Shown: positions 52,762 to 61,096, numbered from the stretch's first letter. The stretch is 64,000 nucleotides of DNA from Flagellimonas maritima (GCF_003269425.1 NZ_CP030104.1:1235501-1299500), one strand, 5' to 3'. Numbers and translations: made by a program. The notes: generated by a model not told the origin, from the letters alone.

Positions 52762-53667
52762 TCACAGCAAGTTTATAAAAACTAAATCTTCATATTTCAA
52801 TCCAGCTGTTTCAAGATTTGAATCGTACAACCAATTTAAGAATAAATCCACCTTTTCCTTTTCCATCATTCCCCAATTGTTTTGGTTGCCATAAAATGTA
52901 TTTGAGAGCTTTTGACTTTCCAACAAATCGATATCGGCATCGCTTTTGGCTATGTGGGGTTTAATACAATCTACTGCATATTTCGGATATTCTATAGCGT
53001 ATAAAAAACCTTGCTTTGTTGCACTAAGAAAATCTTGATAGCATTTTTTATTACTATCGACTTTACTTCTACTTGCAAAAATCACTGGAGAATAGCCATA
53101 AGGAATTTCATAATCTCCCATTTTGAAGTTTCGCAGTGCAACCCCTTTGGATTTTGCATGAACCCCTTCCCAATTGGTAAAAATCCAGGTAGCATCCAAG
53201 GAACCATTTATAAGTGTATCCCAGATACCCAATCTTTTAGGGTATTCAATTTTGATGTCGCCCGTACCTCCGTCATTTCGTATCATTCTTTTTACGATAT
53301 CGTCTTCATAACGTGCTTTGTAGGAAGCATAAACCTTTCCATCCAAATCTTTAGGAGTTTTTATATCACTTTCTTCCAAAACAGTGATTGCACTGATGTC
53401 CTTCTTAAAAATTGTGGCGATGGCTACGGCATCAAAGTGGTCTTTTTTGGTATTGTAGCTCAGTATACTTTCAAACGGACAAAGGGCTATGTCAGCTTCT
53501 CCCAATTCCACTTTTTTGGCAGGTGTTTTGCTATAATCGTCTGTTTCTGGCGTGTTTATCTCCAAATCAATTCCATACTCCCGATAAAAACCTTTTTCCC
53601 GTGCCACATAAAAACCGCTATGGTTCGTGTTTGCGGTCCAATCCAATGCTATTTTCAACTTTTCCAT
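52762..53667 (-). CDS. THI5/NMT1-like protein without signal peptide
   Basis: A 301-residue periplasmic-binding-protein fold of the NMT1/THI5-like family: LKIALDWTANTNHSGFYVAREKGFY at the N-terminus, ELGEADIALCPFES near residue 55 and IWDTLINGSLDATWIFTNWEG near 150. It has no signal peptide and cannot be extended (an in-frame TAA lies five codons upstream), so it should be cytosolic. The position aligned to the yeast Thi5 His66 appears to be Ser, and the CCCFC motif is absent. No ABC permease or ATPase is nearby. It starts 4 bp after the TonB receptor gene. Confidence 0.8.
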   Translation of the reverse strand: MEKLKIALDWTANTNHSGFYVAREKGFYREYGIDLEINTPETDDYSKTPAKKVELGEADIALCPFESILSYNTKKDHFDAVAIATIFKKDISAITVLEESDIKTPKDLDGKVYASYKARYEDDIVKRMIRNDGGTGDIKIEYPKRLGIWDTLINGSLDATWIFTNWEGVHAKSKGVALRNFKMGDYEIPYGYSPVIFASRSKVDSNKKCYQDFLSATKQGFLYAIEYPKYAVDCIKPHIAKSDADIDLLESQKLSNTFYGNQNNWGMMEKEKVDLFLNWLYDSNLETAGLKYEDLVFINLL

Positions 53668-53671
53668 ATCC

Positions 53672-55918
53672 TTAAAAATTTAATGTTGCTCCTAAAAGAA
53701 AATTGATTCCTGCCTGTGGATAGAAAAACGATTCCCCAAAAAATACATAGCCGTTGTTTTCATATTCCAAATCAAAAATATTGTTCACTTGCCCAGTGAA
53801 AACAATCGACTTTATAATTGAAATATTCGCTAATGTGTATTGCACGTTTACATCGTTTACAAAATAAGCGTCTATAGCATTGGAATCCGTATTCGTCATA
53901 AACTGCTCCCCAACATATTTAGAATACAGGCTTGCACTAAAGTTATCCGAAGCATTATAGCTTAAAATGTTTCCTGCAATAATCTCGGGCGAGAACGAAA
54001 TATTGGTGTTGCCTAAATTGGTAAAGCCATCAGTGCCATCTTCGACCAAAAAATCCTGGTTTTTGTTGGTGCTGATTGCCAGATTGGGTCGAATACTGAA
54101 TTTATCCCATGTAATATTGGCATCGATTTCCAAACCTAAACGATAGCTTTGACCGCTGTTCTGGCGAATAGGAAAACCTACCTCATCCAATTCTCCCGTC
54201 AATACCAACTGATTCTTAAAATCGAGGTAATAAACGTTAGTGTTCAGTTGAAAATTTGGGGAGATATAGCGCCACCCCAATTCAAAATCGTTCAGGCTTT
54301 CAGGTTCTGGAGCACCCGTTTCAAAATCTACACGTGCTGGTTCGCGATTCGCACGTGCGTACGAGAAATAAATACTGTTTTGATTATTGGGCCTATACGT
54401 GATTCCCGTTTTTGGATTGAAAAATGAAAAATTCTCATCCACATTCAATGCACCACTAGGGTCGAACAGCCCTCCTGAAGCTTCGTAGTTAATTGTTCTT
54501 AGCTGCAAATCGCCGAACAAAGAAAATTGCCCATTAAGTTGATAGGTAGCTTTTGCATACACATTGAAATCTCTTTTATCACTGCCATTTTCATAAAAAC
54601 GGAAAGGAATACTTGGCAATTGTGCAAATTCGGCAACAGTGACCTCACCATATTGTTCGCCATCGTAACGATTGAAGCCTCCGCCAAAAACGGCATCCCA
54701 TTTGGAGTCATTATAATTTAAACTAAACACGGTACCGTAAAAATTACTGTTTAAAAAACGTTCCGTGACCAAGTCTGAACGCTCTATGGTTTCACCATTG
54801 GACTCGAAATTAGGCAATCTGTAAAATGCCAAATCCCCGTTAAAAAAGCTAGGGTCAGATTCTATGTATTGCTCAAAAAATCCACGTCCTTTTGTATAAT
54901 GTAACGATATGTTCCCTGTCCAATGCTTATCAAATTGTTGGGTAATGTGCAATTGGTAGTGGTCTTGCTTGTAATTATCTGTCTGTCTATCGTAGAACTG
55001 CGTATTTCCATCCGAATCCAAATAAAGACCGTCGTTATTGAAGGTTCTGTTTTCTTCTAGCCCTGCCGCGTTCAGTCCAAAAAACGACAGTCCCGTAATT
55101 TCCTCTCCACCAAAAACCACGGCTTTTATCAAGGTATTTTCATCTTTGTAGACACCATCCAGAAAATAAGACCTTAAATCTGAAAATGCACGGTCAATAT
55201 ATCCATCTGATTTTATCCTGGAAAGCCTTCCAGAAAAGGCAAAGTGGTCGTTCAACATTCCTGTGCCAAAGCGAATGGAGTGTTTTCTTGAGTTAAAGCT
55301 TCCGAAGCTGTTGGATAACTGCGCAAAAGCTTCTTCCGAGTAGTTGTCCGTTAAAATATTGACACTTGCACCAAAAGCTCCTGCTCCGTTCGTGGACGTT
55401 CCCACACCCCGTTGAATTTGAATGTTCTCGATAGACGATGCAAAATCCTGAAGGTTAACAAAAAATGTGGTCTGACTGTCTGCATCGTTGTAAGGAATTC
55501 CGTTAATGGTTACATTGATACGGGAATTATCCGCTCCTCGAATCCTAAAATCGGTCGGGCCTATTCCAGTACCATCAAATGTCGTGGAAACCACCGAAGG
55601 CATATAATTTAACAACACGGGGATATCCTGGCCTAAATTTACTTTCTGTATCTCTTCCCTGTCGATGTTGGTAAATGTAACAGGAATCTTGTCCGTAGCC
55701 CGCGAAGCGGAGACTACAACTTCATCCAGATTGATTTTTTTACCTTCTAAAGAGTCTTTGGGTTTTTCCTGTGCACTTGCCAAGAGTGCAAATCCACAAC
55801 TGGTAAAAATTGTAAGAAATGTTTTAATGCGATGCCGTTTGTTTGTTTTTGACCGTCGCATTGAACCACTTTTAACTACAGTGGTTGCTTCATAAGAATT
55901 TGAATAGAATGGTTTCAT
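53672..55918 (-). CDS. TonB-dependent receptor under TPP riboswitch control
   Basis: A 748-residue outer-membrane receptor. A later ATG (55861, MRRSKTN...) gives a more normal signal peptide ending at Ser-Ala-Gln than the first ATG. A TonB-box-like INLDEVVVSASRA segment is followed by the plug domain (DFRIRGADNSRINVTINGIPYN, IENIQIQRGVGTSTNGAGAFGASVNI) and a 22-strand-size barrel ending in Asn-Phe. Because a TPP riboswitch precedes it, its substrate is probably thiamin or a precursor. It leads an operon with the THI5-like and Gfo/Idh genes. Confidence 0.92.
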   Translation of the reverse strand: MKPFYSNSYEATTVVKSGSMRRSKTNKRHRIKTFLTIFTSCGFALLASAQEKPKDSLEGKKINLDEVVVSASRATDKIPVTFTNIDREEIQKVNLGQDIPVLLNYMPSVVSTTFDGTGIGPTDFRIRGADNSRINVTINGIPYNDADSQTTFFVNLQDFASSIENIQIQRGVGTSTNGAGAFGASVNILTDNYSEEAFAQLSNSFGSFNSRKHSIRFGTGMLNDHFAFSGRLSRIKSDGYIDRAFSDLRSYFLDGVYKDENTLIKAVVFGGEEITGLSFFGLNAAGLEENRTFNNDGLYLDSDGNTQFYDRQTDNYKQDHYQLHITQQFDKHWTGNISLHYTKGRGFFEQYIESDPSFFNGDLAFYRLPNFESNGETIERSDLVTERFLNSNFYGTVFSLNYNDSKWDAVFGGGFNRYDGEQYGEVTVAEFAQLPSIPFRFYENGSDKRDFNVYAKATYQLNGQFSLFGDLQLRTINYEASGGLFDPSGALNVDENFSFFNPKTGITYRPNNQNSIYFSYARANREPARVDFETGAPEPESLNDFELGWRYISPNFQLNTNVYYLDFKNQLVLTGELDEVGFPIRQNSGQSYRLGLEIDANITWDKFSIRPNLAISTNKNQDFLVEDGTDGFTNLGNTNISFSPEIIAGNILSYNASDNFSASLYSKYVGEQFMTNTDSNAIDAYFVNDVNVQYTLANISIIKSIVFTGQVNNIFDLEYENNGYVFFGESFFYPQAGINFLLGATLNF

Positions 55919-55998
55919 CCGTAAAAAATTTTACGAATAAAAGGGGCCATTATTCCTTGTTAGTATTTGATTTTTTTGAGCGACCCAAGGAGTTTTTC

Positions 55999-56067
55999 GT
56001 CACCCTGAACTTGATTCAGGGTCTCATTTTTTGATGATGTGATTCTGAAATAAATTCAGAATGACGT
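55999..56067. repeat. Paired palindromic repeat in the leader of the thiamin operon
   Basis: Two hairpins: ACCCTGAACTTGATTCAGGGT (56002-56022, CCCTGAA/TTCAGGG stem) and ATTCTGAAATAAATTCAGAAT (56042-56062), spaced 19 bp and bounded by GTC and GAC. This CCTGAA/TTCAGG type is, from memory, a dispersed intergenic element in flavobacteria. It lies in the transcribed leader between riboswitch and receptor gene. Confidence 0.7.
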
Positions 56068-56078
56068 CTACTCTTCAA

Positions 56079-56252
56079 CGCTCTGCTGTCCCTTGGCGGC
56101 ATTACCCGCCCAGGTTCATTGGGTATAATCTCAGCCTTATTCTAGGTTCTAAGTTGTTGGTTTTAAGTGGTAAATTGGTCAATAGAAATACTATTCGCAA
56201 CTTAAAACATTAGACTTCAAACTTAGCACTTATCAAAAGCACCCCTTTGAGA
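56079..56252 (-). ncRNA. TPP riboswitch with enlarged P3 arm
   Basis: On the minus strand: GGGGTGC (plus 56239-56245), CTGAGA (56129-56134), TATACCC, GAACCTG and then GGGTAATGCC with AAGGGA (56089-56094), the conserved THI-box elements in order. P2 (GGGGT/ACCC) pairs normally. Between GGGGTGC and CTGAGA about 104 nt replace the usual short P3 loop; they contain CTAAGTT/AACTTAG, GTTTTAAGT/ACTTAAAAC and AATAG/CTATT nested stems. P1 is weak as drawn. It controls the downstream TonB receptor, THI5-like and Gfo/Idh genes. Confidence 0.88.
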
Positions 56253-56257
56253 TGGAG

Positions 56258-56265
56258 CAAATGTA
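56258..56265 (-). promoter_or_regulatory. Promoter of the TPP-riboswitch operon
   Basis: Minus-strand TACATTTG (TANNTTTG) ends about 12 bp before GGGGTGC, so transcription would start right at the riboswitch. The nearest TTG is 24 bp upstream, slightly far. Nothing else was recognised in 56266-56366. Confidence 0.45.
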
Positions 56266-56366
56266 ATTCCCTGCATTCACTTTTCATAACAAAAACAACG
56301 TTAATTAACTTTTTGGAACAACCCATATCCCTATGCCTTTACGTATATTAAAATAGAACGGTTGAT

Positions 56367-58838
56367 ATGTACCCCAAATCAAAACGTAGATTTACATTTA
56401 AAATAATTACCAGCTATCTAGTTTTAGGTGTATTGGCGTTTTTGGCGGCCTTTTTTGTTTATTTAGAATTTAAAAACTACAATGCTTCTCAGAATAAAGA
56501 GGAGGAAAATAATAAGTTATTAAAAACCAACTCTTTGTTGACCGAACTGTACGAAGCCGAAAATCTATCAAAGCTGGCATTACAGACCAAAGAAAGGGCA
56601 AATCTTAATGCGTATGCCCAAAAAGTAGACTCCATATTCAATTCTATCGATAGTTTAAAACTCTTTACCGCCAACGAAAATCAGATATTAAAACTGGATA
56701 GTGTTCAAAAACTGTTGCAACAGAAAGTTTATAATAATGCGGAACTTAGAAATCTAAAAGTTAGAAATACAAAAAGTGCCCCTCTTGATTCCTTACTGAA
56801 AAAATTCAATAAAATGGAGGTTGATTTGGGCAGAATAACGCCTGAAACCTTTGTTCCCAATTTTACAGAATTGTCCTTAGAGACTCAAAACTCCATTAGA
56901 GAATATGTGACCATTCTTAATAACAATATTCCATCAGAAGATAAAGAGAATGCACCTACCGCAGATATAGATTCTTTATTACAACTCTCCAAATCATTGC
57001 TACAGCAGGCAAAATTGGAAAATACAAGGATGGAACAGTCCGTAATCCGAAAAGAGCTTCAGATTTATAAGGCCGATTTGGAACTTTCCCAAAAACTACG
57101 GAGCATGATTTCCGATTTGGAACAGGAAATTATCATGAACGCTTACTTGGATAATGTCAACAAGGAGCAAATACTAAAGCGGAGCGTTCGTTTAACCGGG
57201 ATGGCCGTTATTTTAGGGCTGATCGTGGTTTCTTTGTTTACTTTTTTGATCACCAGGGACTTTTGGAAAGTGCAACGGTATCGGGAACAATTGGAAAAGG
57301 AGAAGAAATATTCCGAATCCTTGTTGAAGAGCAGGGAACAGTTGATATCTACCGTAAGCCACGACCTCAGGACTCCACTGAACACTATTGGCGGATATAC
57401 CGAACTGATGGAGCACAGTGGCTTGGGCGCCAATCAGCAGCAATACATACGAAACATTAAATCCGCTTCAAAATATGTCGATGATCTGGTAAATGATCTT
57501 TTGGATTTTTCAAAATTGGAAGCTGGAAAAATCCAGATTGAAAAGGTGCCTTTCGTTCTCAAGGACTTGATTGCGGACTTGGCTTCGGGTTTTGAAGAAG
57601 TTTATCAGAAAAAAGCTATAGCGTTTACAATGGAAATTCCCAAAGATTTGGAAAAACCTATAATCGGGGATCCTTTTAGAATACGCCAAATACTGACCAA
57701 TCTGCTCGGCAATGCCTTTAAGTTCACCGATAAAGGATTTGTAAAGGTAACGGCCCAAATCATAAAAAAAGATGCTCGCCCATTTGTGGACATTACCGTT
57801 CTTGATTCGGGCATCGGAATTGAACGGGGACAGCAAGAATTGATTTTCAATGAATTTACACAAGCAAGCGATTCCATCGAAAAAAAATACGGCGGGTATG
57901 GACTGGGATTGACCATTTCCAAAAAATTGACCTATTTACTGGGTGGAACTCTACACTTGAAAAGTGAAGAAAGCAAAGGAAGCGCTTTTACGGTTTCCCT
58001 GCCCCTTGAATTTTCGAGTACTGAGGTTATTGCCGAAAAACAGCAACAAACTAATTATCATAAAAAACCTTCTTTATTGATTTTTGATGATGACGAAACA
58101 CTGTTGGGGCTTTTGCAAGAAGTATGCAGTATCCATGAGATGTCTGTTAAGGCTTTTACAAATTTTGAGGATTTAGGCTCCTTGGATGATTTCTGTTATG
58201 ATGTGGTCTTGACCGATATACAAATGCCCTTGGTCGATGGCTACGAGGTGGTAAAAAGATTAAAGTCGGGGCAATTCGAGCATTATAAAAATCAGCCCAT
58301 TATCGCCATGACGGGACAAAGAAACGTAGATAAGGACAGTTATATAAATACCGGCTTCTCCGGAGTACTACAAAAACCGTTTGCCCATACGGCTTTGTTA
58401 CGTACACTTACCACTCTTCTGGACTTATCCCATCACCACACTGCTTCCGAGCTTGATCAGGACAGTAATACAATCAAATCCAATTCTAAAGTGTTCAATT
58501 TAGAAATTATTTCATCTTTTCTGGACAGCCCTAAAAGCATTCAGGAAGTTTTGGAACGTTTTCTTGAAGACACTCAAGATAATACGGAGCAACTTTCGTT
58601 TTCGGTCAAAAATCTAAGCTACGACGAGATAAAATCGATTTCCCATAAAATGTTGCCGATGTTCCGTCAGCTGAACGTGGATAGCGCGATTCCGATTCTT
58701 GAAAAATTTGAGCGTCTTTCACACGATGCGTCCCATAAAAAAACGGTACAAGATTTTAAAAAGTTGAAGCTTTCGATTTTAAATCTGGAAAAGGCAATCC
58801 GTGCTTTCTTGCCTACACTTCCAGTTGATATTGATTGA
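56367..58838 (+). CDS. Hybrid sensor histidine kinase with receiver and HPt-like domain
   Basis: An 823-residue ArcB-like kinase: membrane helices at about 11-31 and 272-293 enclosing a coiled-coil-rich periplasmic sensor; HisKA with phospho-accepting His near 331 (STVSHDLRTPLNT); ATPase domain (NLLGNAFKFTDKG, DSGIGI, GYGLGLTISKKL); receiver domain with Asp near 615 (VVLTDIQMPLVDG); and a C-terminal HPt-like helix bundle with His near 758 (SISHKMLP). The convergent sigma-54 response regulator overlaps its 3' end by 26 bp and is the obvious phosphorelay partner. Confidence 0.92.
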   Translation: MYPKSKRRFTFKIITSYLVLGVLAFLAAFFVYLEFKNYNASQNKEEENNKLLKTNSLLTELYEAENLSKLALQTKERANLNAYAQKVDSIFNSIDSLKLFTANENQILKLDSVQKLLQQKVYNNAELRNLKVRNTKSAPLDSLLKKFNKMEVDLGRITPETFVPNFTELSLETQNSIREYVTILNNNIPSEDKENAPTADIDSLLQLSKSLLQQAKLENTRMEQSVIRKELQIYKADLELSQKLRSMISDLEQEIIMNAYLDNVNKEQILKRSVRLTGMAVILGLIVVSLFTFLITRDFWKVQRYREQLEKEKKYSESLLKSREQLISTVSHDLRTPLNTIGGYTELMEHSGLGANQQQYIRNIKSASKYVDDLVNDLLDFSKLEAGKIQIEKVPFVLKDLIADLASGFEEVYQKKAIAFTMEIPKDLEKPIIGDPFRIRQILTNLLGNAFKFTDKGFVKVTAQIIKKDARPFVDITVLDSGIGIERGQQELIFNEFTQASDSIEKKYGGYGLGLTISKKLTYLLGGTLHLKSEESKGSAFTVSLPLEFSSTEVIAEKQQQTNYHKKPSLLIFDDDETLLGLLQEVCSIHEMSVKAFTNFEDLGSLDDFCYDVVLTDIQMPLVDGYEVVKRLKSGQFEHYKNQPIIAMTGQRNVDKDSYINTGFSGVLQKPFAHTALLRTLTTLLDLSHHHTASELDQDSNTIKSNSKVFNLEIISSFLDSPKSIQEVLERFLEDTQDNTEQLSFSVKNLSYDEIKSISHKMLPMFRQLNVDSAIPILEKFERLSHDASHKKTVQDFKKLKLSILNLEKAIRAFLPTLPVDID

Positions 58839-60162
58839 TTTTATTGTAAAGTGTCTTTCTGGTAATCTGTAGCAATTTGGCCGCCTTGCTCTTGTTAAAA
58901 TTGGTTTGTTTCAAGGCGTTTAGAATTTTTTCCTTTTCATAGTCTGATTTAGAAAATTTGGATTGGGATAAATTGCCAACTTCATCATCAATCATATTGG
59001 GGATGGAGCTTAACGCAACTGTGCCCCCTTCTGTAAACAACACTGCACGCCTGATTATATTTTTCAATTCCCGAAGGTTTCCAGGCCAAGTGTAGTTGCG
59101 AAACGTATGTTTGACCTCTTCTGAAAAATCGATTACATTTTTATCAAGTTCCCGGTTCGCATTGTCCAAAAAATAATTGGCAAATAGCATCAAATCATCA
59201 TCACGCTCTTTTAGTGATGGGATTTCAAGGGAAAACTCATTTAAACGATGGTACAAATCTTCCCTAAAACTGCCTTTGGCAACAGCATCCAATAAATTTT
59301 CATTGGTAGCGGTTATGATTCGTACATCTACAAAAATCTCTTTTGTACTGCCTACCCGTTTTATTTTTCTTTCTTGAAGGGCCCTGAGCAATTGCACTTG
59401 GTTCTCATAGGAAAGATTTCCTATTTCATCCAAAAAAAGCGTGCCCCCGTTCGCAGCTTCAAAATGACCCATTTTATCATCAATGGCTCCCGTAAAACTC
59501 CCTTTTACATGTCCAAAAAATTCACTGGTCGCAATTTCCTTGGGAATGGCTCCACAATCCACTGCTACAAAATTTTTGGACTTTCGCTTGCTTTTATCGT
59601 GAATGGCCTTGGCCGTGACTTCCTTGCCCGTTCCACTTTCTCCGGTAATTAGAACCGACATGTTTGTCGGAGCTACCAAATCTATATACTGTTCTAACTT
59701 TCTTGAAACATCACTGGTTCCAATAATAATTCCCGATTGGGTCGAATCCTCGGATTGTTCTTTGGTATCTTCGGTTTTTACGGATTGCACTCTTTCAGGC
59801 ACCTTTGTATTGAGGGCACTGGTAATGATCTTGAGAATATTTTCGGGGGTAAAAGGTTTGGATATATAATCGAATGCTCCTTTTTTCATGGCACTTACCG
59901 CAGTTTTTACTTCTGCATAACCCGTCATTAAAATCACCTGTGTACTGGGAAATTCGGATTTTATTCTTGAAAGTAATGCAATTCCATCTCCTTCGGGCAG
60001 TCTTACATCAGATAGGATAACATCAAATAGATTAGCCTTTAATTGCTGTTTGGCATCGATAATTGTATAGCTTGTGGAAATATCAAAATTATGCTTGGCC
60101 AAAAACTTATGGAGCATTTGGCAAAAAGCTGTGTCATCTTCAATGATTAAGATTTTGGGCAT
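58813..60162 (-). CDS. Sigma-54-dependent response regulator (NtrC family)
   Basis: A 449-residue activator: receiver domain with phospho-Asp52 (DVILSDVRLPEGDG), a linker rich in Glu/Thr/Ser, the AAA+ domain (Walker A GESGTGKE near 172, sigma-54 contact loop Gly-Ser-Phe-Thr-Gly-Ala near 225, Walker B GGTLFLDEIG), and a Fis-type C-terminal helix-turn-helix (NKSKAAKLLQITRKTLYNKI). A TATATTTG box lies only 11 bp before the ATG, predicting an almost leaderless mRNA. The neighbouring PepSY-like gene has a sigma-54-like promoter. Confidence 0.94.
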   Translation of the reverse strand: MPKILIIEDDTAFCQMLHKFLAKHNFDISTSYTIIDAKQQLKANLFDVILSDVRLPEGDGIALLSRIKSEFPSTQVILMTGYAEVKTAVSAMKKGAFDYISKPFTPENILKIITSALNTKVPERVQSVKTEDTKEQSEDSTQSGIIIGTSDVSRKLEQYIDLVAPTNMSVLITGESGTGKEVTAKAIHDKSKRKSKNFVAVDCGAIPKEIATSEFFGHVKGSFTGAIDDKMGHFEAANGGTLFLDEIGNLSYENQVQLLRALQERKIKRVGSTKEIFVDVRIITATNENLLDAVAKGSFREDLYHRLNEFSLEIPSLKERDDDLMLFANYFLDNANRELDKNVIDFSEEVKHTFRNYTWPGNLRELKNIIRRAVLFTEGGTVALSSIPNMIDDEVGNLSQSKFSKSDYEKEKILNALKQTNFNKSKAAKLLQITRKTLYNKINQYQLEV

Positions 60163-60172
60163 ATCTCAGTAT

Positions 60173-60180
60173 CAAATATA
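60173..60180 (-). promoter_or_regulatory. Promoter of the sigma-54 response regulator
   Basis: Minus-strand TATATTTG (TANNTTTG), 10 bp before the ATG. Confidence 0.45.
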
Positions 60181-60231
60181 CGATACTGCAAAGGTTATGG
60201 ACTTTGAGGGCGTGGTAAAATTATCACAAAA

Positions 60232-60262
60232 AGGAGAGGTCCACCAAAAGCAGACCTCTCCT
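60232..60262 (-). terminator. Terminator of the PepSY-like gene
   Basis: Minus-strand AGGAGAGGTC/GACCTCTCCT (10 bp, 11-nt loop) followed by TTTTTGTG. Confidence 0.9.
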
Positions 60263-60298
60263 AACCAAACTAACCTAACACGATTAATCAAAGCTGTG

Positions 60299-60604
60299 TT
60301 ATATCTCTATCCAATTTCCCTCAGCATCGGCATACAAAGTTCCTGAAGTCCCATCTTCCAACGATAGCTCCAATTTGTATTGTTCAGATGCATTTTTATA
60401 GGCTTTATTCACAGTTGCGGTTGGATAATCCTTTGCCACAGCAGCTGTAACAGCTTCTGGAAGATCGGAAACACTGATTTCCTCAAAATCCTGTGTTGCA
60501 GTTACTACAGTTGTTTCGTCTGCTTGTAGCTCAGCAGTTTCTTCTTGGGCAATTGCTGTAAGACCTACAAAAGATAAAACAGTTGCAAAAAATAACTTTC
60601 TCAT
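60299..60604 (-). CDS. Small secreted PepSY-like protein
   Basis: A 101-residue protein with a signal peptide ending at Ala-Ile-Ala-Gln near residue 20, an acidic linker, and a single PepSY-like domain (ISVSDLPEAVTAAVAKDYPTA, then NKAYKNASEQYKLELSLEDG and LYADAEGNWIEI). Such proteins are periplasmic or surface-exposed, with unknown roles. A TGGCAC-N5-TTTCA element upstream fits a sigma-54 promoter, and the adjacent gene encodes a sigma-54 activator, so stress- or signal-driven expression is likely. Confidence 0.8.
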   Translation of the reverse strand: MRKLFFATVLSFVGLTAIAQEETAELQADETTVVTATQDFEEISVSDLPEAVTAAVAKDYPTATVNKAYKNASEQYKLELSLEDGTSGTLYADAEGNWIEI

Positions 60605-60641
60605 TGTGTATATATTTAAAAATTAAACTTGCTAACCTATA

Positions 60642-60657
60642 TGAAAATCTAGTGCCA
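60642..60657 (-). promoter_or_regulatory. Candidate sigma-54 promoter of the PepSY-like gene
   Basis: Minus strand TGGCAC-TAGAT-TTTCA against the consensus TGGCAC-N5-TTGCA: one mismatch, in the -12 GC. Transcription would start near 60630, about 26 bp before the ATG. Confidence 0.5.
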
Positions 60658-60784
60658 ACATTTTTTACATCATCGTTTTTCATTCAATCATCTGATAATG
60701 AATTGGTTATATAATATTTGAAAGATAACGATACTGTGTATTTGTGTATACAACAGCTTTTTCATGTGTATTTTTTATACAAAA

Positions 60785-60806
60785 AAAGGCTGCTTGCGCA
60801 GCCTTT
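60785..60806. terminator. Bidirectional terminator downstream of the 35-codon gene
   Basis: GGCTGC, TTGC loop, GCAGCC, flanked by A-run and TTT. On the minus strand a T-run follows, so it can end the microprotein transcript. Confidence 0.8.
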
Positions 60807-60914
60807 CCAACTTTTGCCGATATCATCTCATTTGTTTCTCGGTAAGAAACTCTTCATAGTCCTTATCAGCAAAATGGATAATGCATGGTTAGTGTTTGCA
60901 TAGCATCATCCGAA

Positions 60915-61022
60915 TTATTTGTCTTTTTTTTCCTTGTACTCTTTTTTTAAATAAGAAGCCAATAAAAAAATTGATATTATAAAGGATAGAACACTTAGAA
61001 TCAAAGCTATTATATAAGGCAT
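60915..61022 (-). CDS. 35-residue single-helix membrane microprotein
   Basis: An ATG at plus 61022 opens 35 codons ending TAA at 60915. The product is one hydrophobic helix (Pro2-Tyr25: ILSVLSFIISIFLLASYL) followed by a highly charged Lys/Glu tail (LKKEYKEKKDK). This is the classic layout of bacterial membrane microproteins. It sits alone, with terminator hairpins on both sides (61070-61096 upstream, 60785-60806 downstream). No family known to me. The rest of the 60605-61254 gap holds only the hairpins and promoter listed here. Confidence 0.55.
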   Translation of the reverse strand: MPYIIALILSVLSFIISIFLLASYLKKEYKEKKDK

Positions 61023-61069
61023 CTTTTTTACTTCTATTTATTGGACACATTTTTTGAACATTGGTCACA

Positions 61070-61096
61070 AAAAGACCGTACGATGTACGGCCTTTT
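61070..61096 (-). terminator. Terminator-like hairpin upstream of the microprotein gene
   Basis: CCGTAC, GAT loop, GTACGG with further GA/CC-flanking and A/T pairs; a TTTTTGTG run follows on the minus strand. It would end a transcript reading from about 61197, where no convincing gene is seen. Confidence 0.65.

Noticed and set aside
52762..53667. THI5-like protein as an ordinary periplasmic substrate-binding protein
   Set aside because: No signal peptide, an in-frame stop right upstream, and no permease or ATPase in the operon.
53011..53706. 231-codon open frame antisense to the THI5-like gene
   Set aside because: Cys/Phe-rich shadow translation; the THI5-like frame carries recognisable family motifs.
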